Below, one piece after another: positions 49,068 to 49,740 of a DNA stretch of 49,740 nt. Each line of letters begins with the position of its first letter. Position 1 is the stretch's first letter. The notes under the pieces are model-generated. The model saw nothing but the letters and a program-made list of their open reading frames with translations, was not told the DNA's origin and did no database searches. Location: positions 1 to 49,740 of IMG/VR virus record IMGVR_UViG_3300033571_011171; one strand, written 5' to 3'. Both the position numbers and the translations under genes were made by a program. The stretch is from a virus.

Positions 49068-49087
49068 GCCCCAGCCGAAGCTGGGGC
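49068..49087 (-). other. UUCG tetraloop hairpin in front of the RadC-like gene
   Basis: Leftward GCCCCAGC-TTCG-GCTGGGGC: a perfect 8-bp stem closed by the very stable C(UUCG)G loop. It ends 13 bases before the ATG at 49054, without a T-run, so it is more likely a translation or mRNA-stability element than a terminator. Confidence 0.7.
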
Positions 49088-49094
49088 GGTTATT

Positions 49095-49286
49095 TTACCA
49101 AGCCAGTAAGCCGTAAGGGTTCAATCCTCGATCTCTTAGGTACTGGTACATTTTGTCAAACGTTCTGCGCTGTACAGTGAAGGAAACGAAACGCTCCGAC
49201 CATGGTGCAGGGGCTTTCTTGAACTCAATCTTTGAGTTGTACTTACTGATGATATCAGTGTTCTGCTTTAGGATTACCACTTTCAT
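49095..49286 (-). CDS. Small early protein (63 aa)
   Basis: Basic with aromatic residues (KKAPAPWSERFVSFTVQRRT, YLRDRGLNPYGLLAW). The start follows CCAGCGAC and lies 11 bp after the previous small gene. No family recognised. Confidence 0.72.
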   Translation of the reverse strand: MKVVILKQNTDIISKYNSKIEFKKAPAPWSERFVSFTVQRRTFDKMYQYLRDRGLNPYGLLAW

Positions 49287-49297
49287 GTCGCTGGGAA

Positions 49298-49471
49298 TTA
49301 GCCTCGTCCGTGTACCAATCTGTTCGCTCTGATTCCTGCATTCAGTCTGAAATTAGGATTCGATACCGTCGCGTTATTCGGACCACCGTAACAACGGATG
49401 CCGTTTTCGATGATCGAGTTTACGAGCTCTGCTCTGAGGTTGATTCTGTGGTGAACTGCTGTATTTGTCAT
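49298..49471 (-). CDS. First small early protein (57 aa)
   Basis: The ATG at 49471 follows TCAGCGAC, about 15 bases into the transcript of a perfect promoter. The 57 residues (MTNTAVHHRINLRAELVNSI, RCYGGPNNATVSNPNFRLNA) are basic and end in GRG. Its place as the first gene suggests a very early regulator or host take-over protein; no family recognised. Confidence 0.7.
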   Translation of the reverse strand: MTNTAVHHRINLRAELVNSIIENGIRCYGGPNNATVSNPNFRLNAGIRANRLVHGRG

Positions 49472-49492
49472 GTCGCTGATGTTTTAGTCCTG

Positions 49493-49523
49493 CAAATGTA
49501 CTACCTATTTCGAGATTTCCAAA
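49493..49523 (-). promoter_or_regulatory. Early leftward promoter, extended phage consensus
   Basis: TTTG (49523-49520), 19-bp spacer, TACATTTG (49500-49493). Upstream bases TTTTGTTCGTAGA are shared with the 37158 and 8803 promoters. It drives about 6.6 kb from the 57-aa gene to the primase-helicase. Confidence 0.9.
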
Positions 49524-49562
49524 TCTACGAACAAAATATTTTTTCATTCCGCAATCGGTATC

Positions 49563-49740
49563 TCATAGACCCAGAACTTTTTTCTGCCGCGAATTCCAAA
49601 CGTGTTCTGCCCAACCTGGTTTGTAGTTCCGCGCCTTCTCGATTGCCACCAACTCAGGCAGCGATTTCGCGCGCGCGACCTCATTTTTCTTCTGCTGCTT
49701 GATGTACGCCTGCATATCCTCAGTGACCTCTTTGAGCTCA
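49563..49740 (-). CDS. DEAD/DEAH-box helicase, C-terminal end (joins 1-1322)
   Basis: Bases 49653-49563 encode the last 30 residues (LVAIEKARNYKPGWAEHVWN and on to VLGL) and the TGA. Bases 49654-49740 duplicate 1-87 of the same gene. The ending with KPGWA and a helical tail is common in this phage helicase family. Seventy bases beyond the stop lies the early promoter on the same strand. Confidence 0.9.
   Translation of the reverse strand, partial: ELKEVTEDMQAYIKQQKKNEVARAKSLPELVAIEKARNYKPGWAEHVWNSRQKKVLGL
49654..49740. repeat. Terminal direct repeat, right copy
   Basis: Identical to 1-87. Counting it once gives the 49,653-bp circle used for the gene joins here. Confidence 0.9.

Overview
The window is a complete temperate bacteriophage genome. 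Bases 1-87 recur exactly at 49654-49740, so the contig closes into a circle of about 49,653 unique bp. The cut falls inside a DEAD/DEAH helicase gene whose two halves join in frame (1413 nt, 470 codons plus stop). Promoters of the form TTTG-N19-TAnnTTTG, the absence of regular Shine-Dalgarno sequences, a DUF3127-type SSB and a gliding-motility type C-terminal (CHU_C) sorting domain all point to a host in the Bacteroidota. The host genus cannot be read from the sequence.

Layout on the circle. (1) 1533-5261: divergent control region, then rightward recombination and lysogeny genes (RecE-like nuclease, its partner protein, a small HTH/excisionase-like protein, P4-type tyrosine integrase), ending at an attP-like region with an intact tRNA-Met(CAU) gene. 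(2) 36286 down to 5277, all leftward: a late unit with a gpZ-like protein, an IbrA/IbrB + second ParB + cupin cassette, TerS, lambda-gpA-type TerL, gpW-like joiner, lambda-gpB-type portal, a protease/major-capsid fusion, decoration and neck proteins, contractile sheath and tube, tail chaperone with a -1 frameshift, tape measure, P2/Mu-type baseplate (U, X, D, V, W, J, I), tail fibre, GH24 endolysin, and then small regulatory and membrane genes. (3) 36287-36899: a non-coding, repeat-dense region that looks like an origin or master control region. (4) 36900-40945, rightward: RHH regulator, DnaN-like sliding clamp, several unknown proteins, SSB-like DUF3127 protein. (5) 42637-40911, leftward: holin candidate, membrane protein, u-spanin candidate, and a PAS plus histidine-kinase dimerisation-domain protein without an ATPase domain. 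(6) 49471-42887, leftward early operon: small genes, RadC/JAB, an N6-methylase-like protein with a clamp-binding tail, Dda-like helicase, VRR-NUC nuclease, DnaG-type primase-helicase. (7) 1509-1 and onward across the junction to 49563, leftward: HTH protein and DEAD/DEAH helicase.

Taken together this is a myovirus with a lambda-like head and packaging module and a P2/Mu-like contractile tail. It carries its own clamp, SSB, primase-helicase and helicases but no recognisable DNA polymerase, so it probably recruits the host polymerase. The most unusual parts are the IbrAB/cupin/ParB cassette upstream of the terminase, a type-B (T9SS) sorting-domain protein inside the baseplate operon, the truncated PAS-DHp signalling protein, the repeat-rich region at 36.3-36.9 kb, and two recurring leader motifs directly before start codons.
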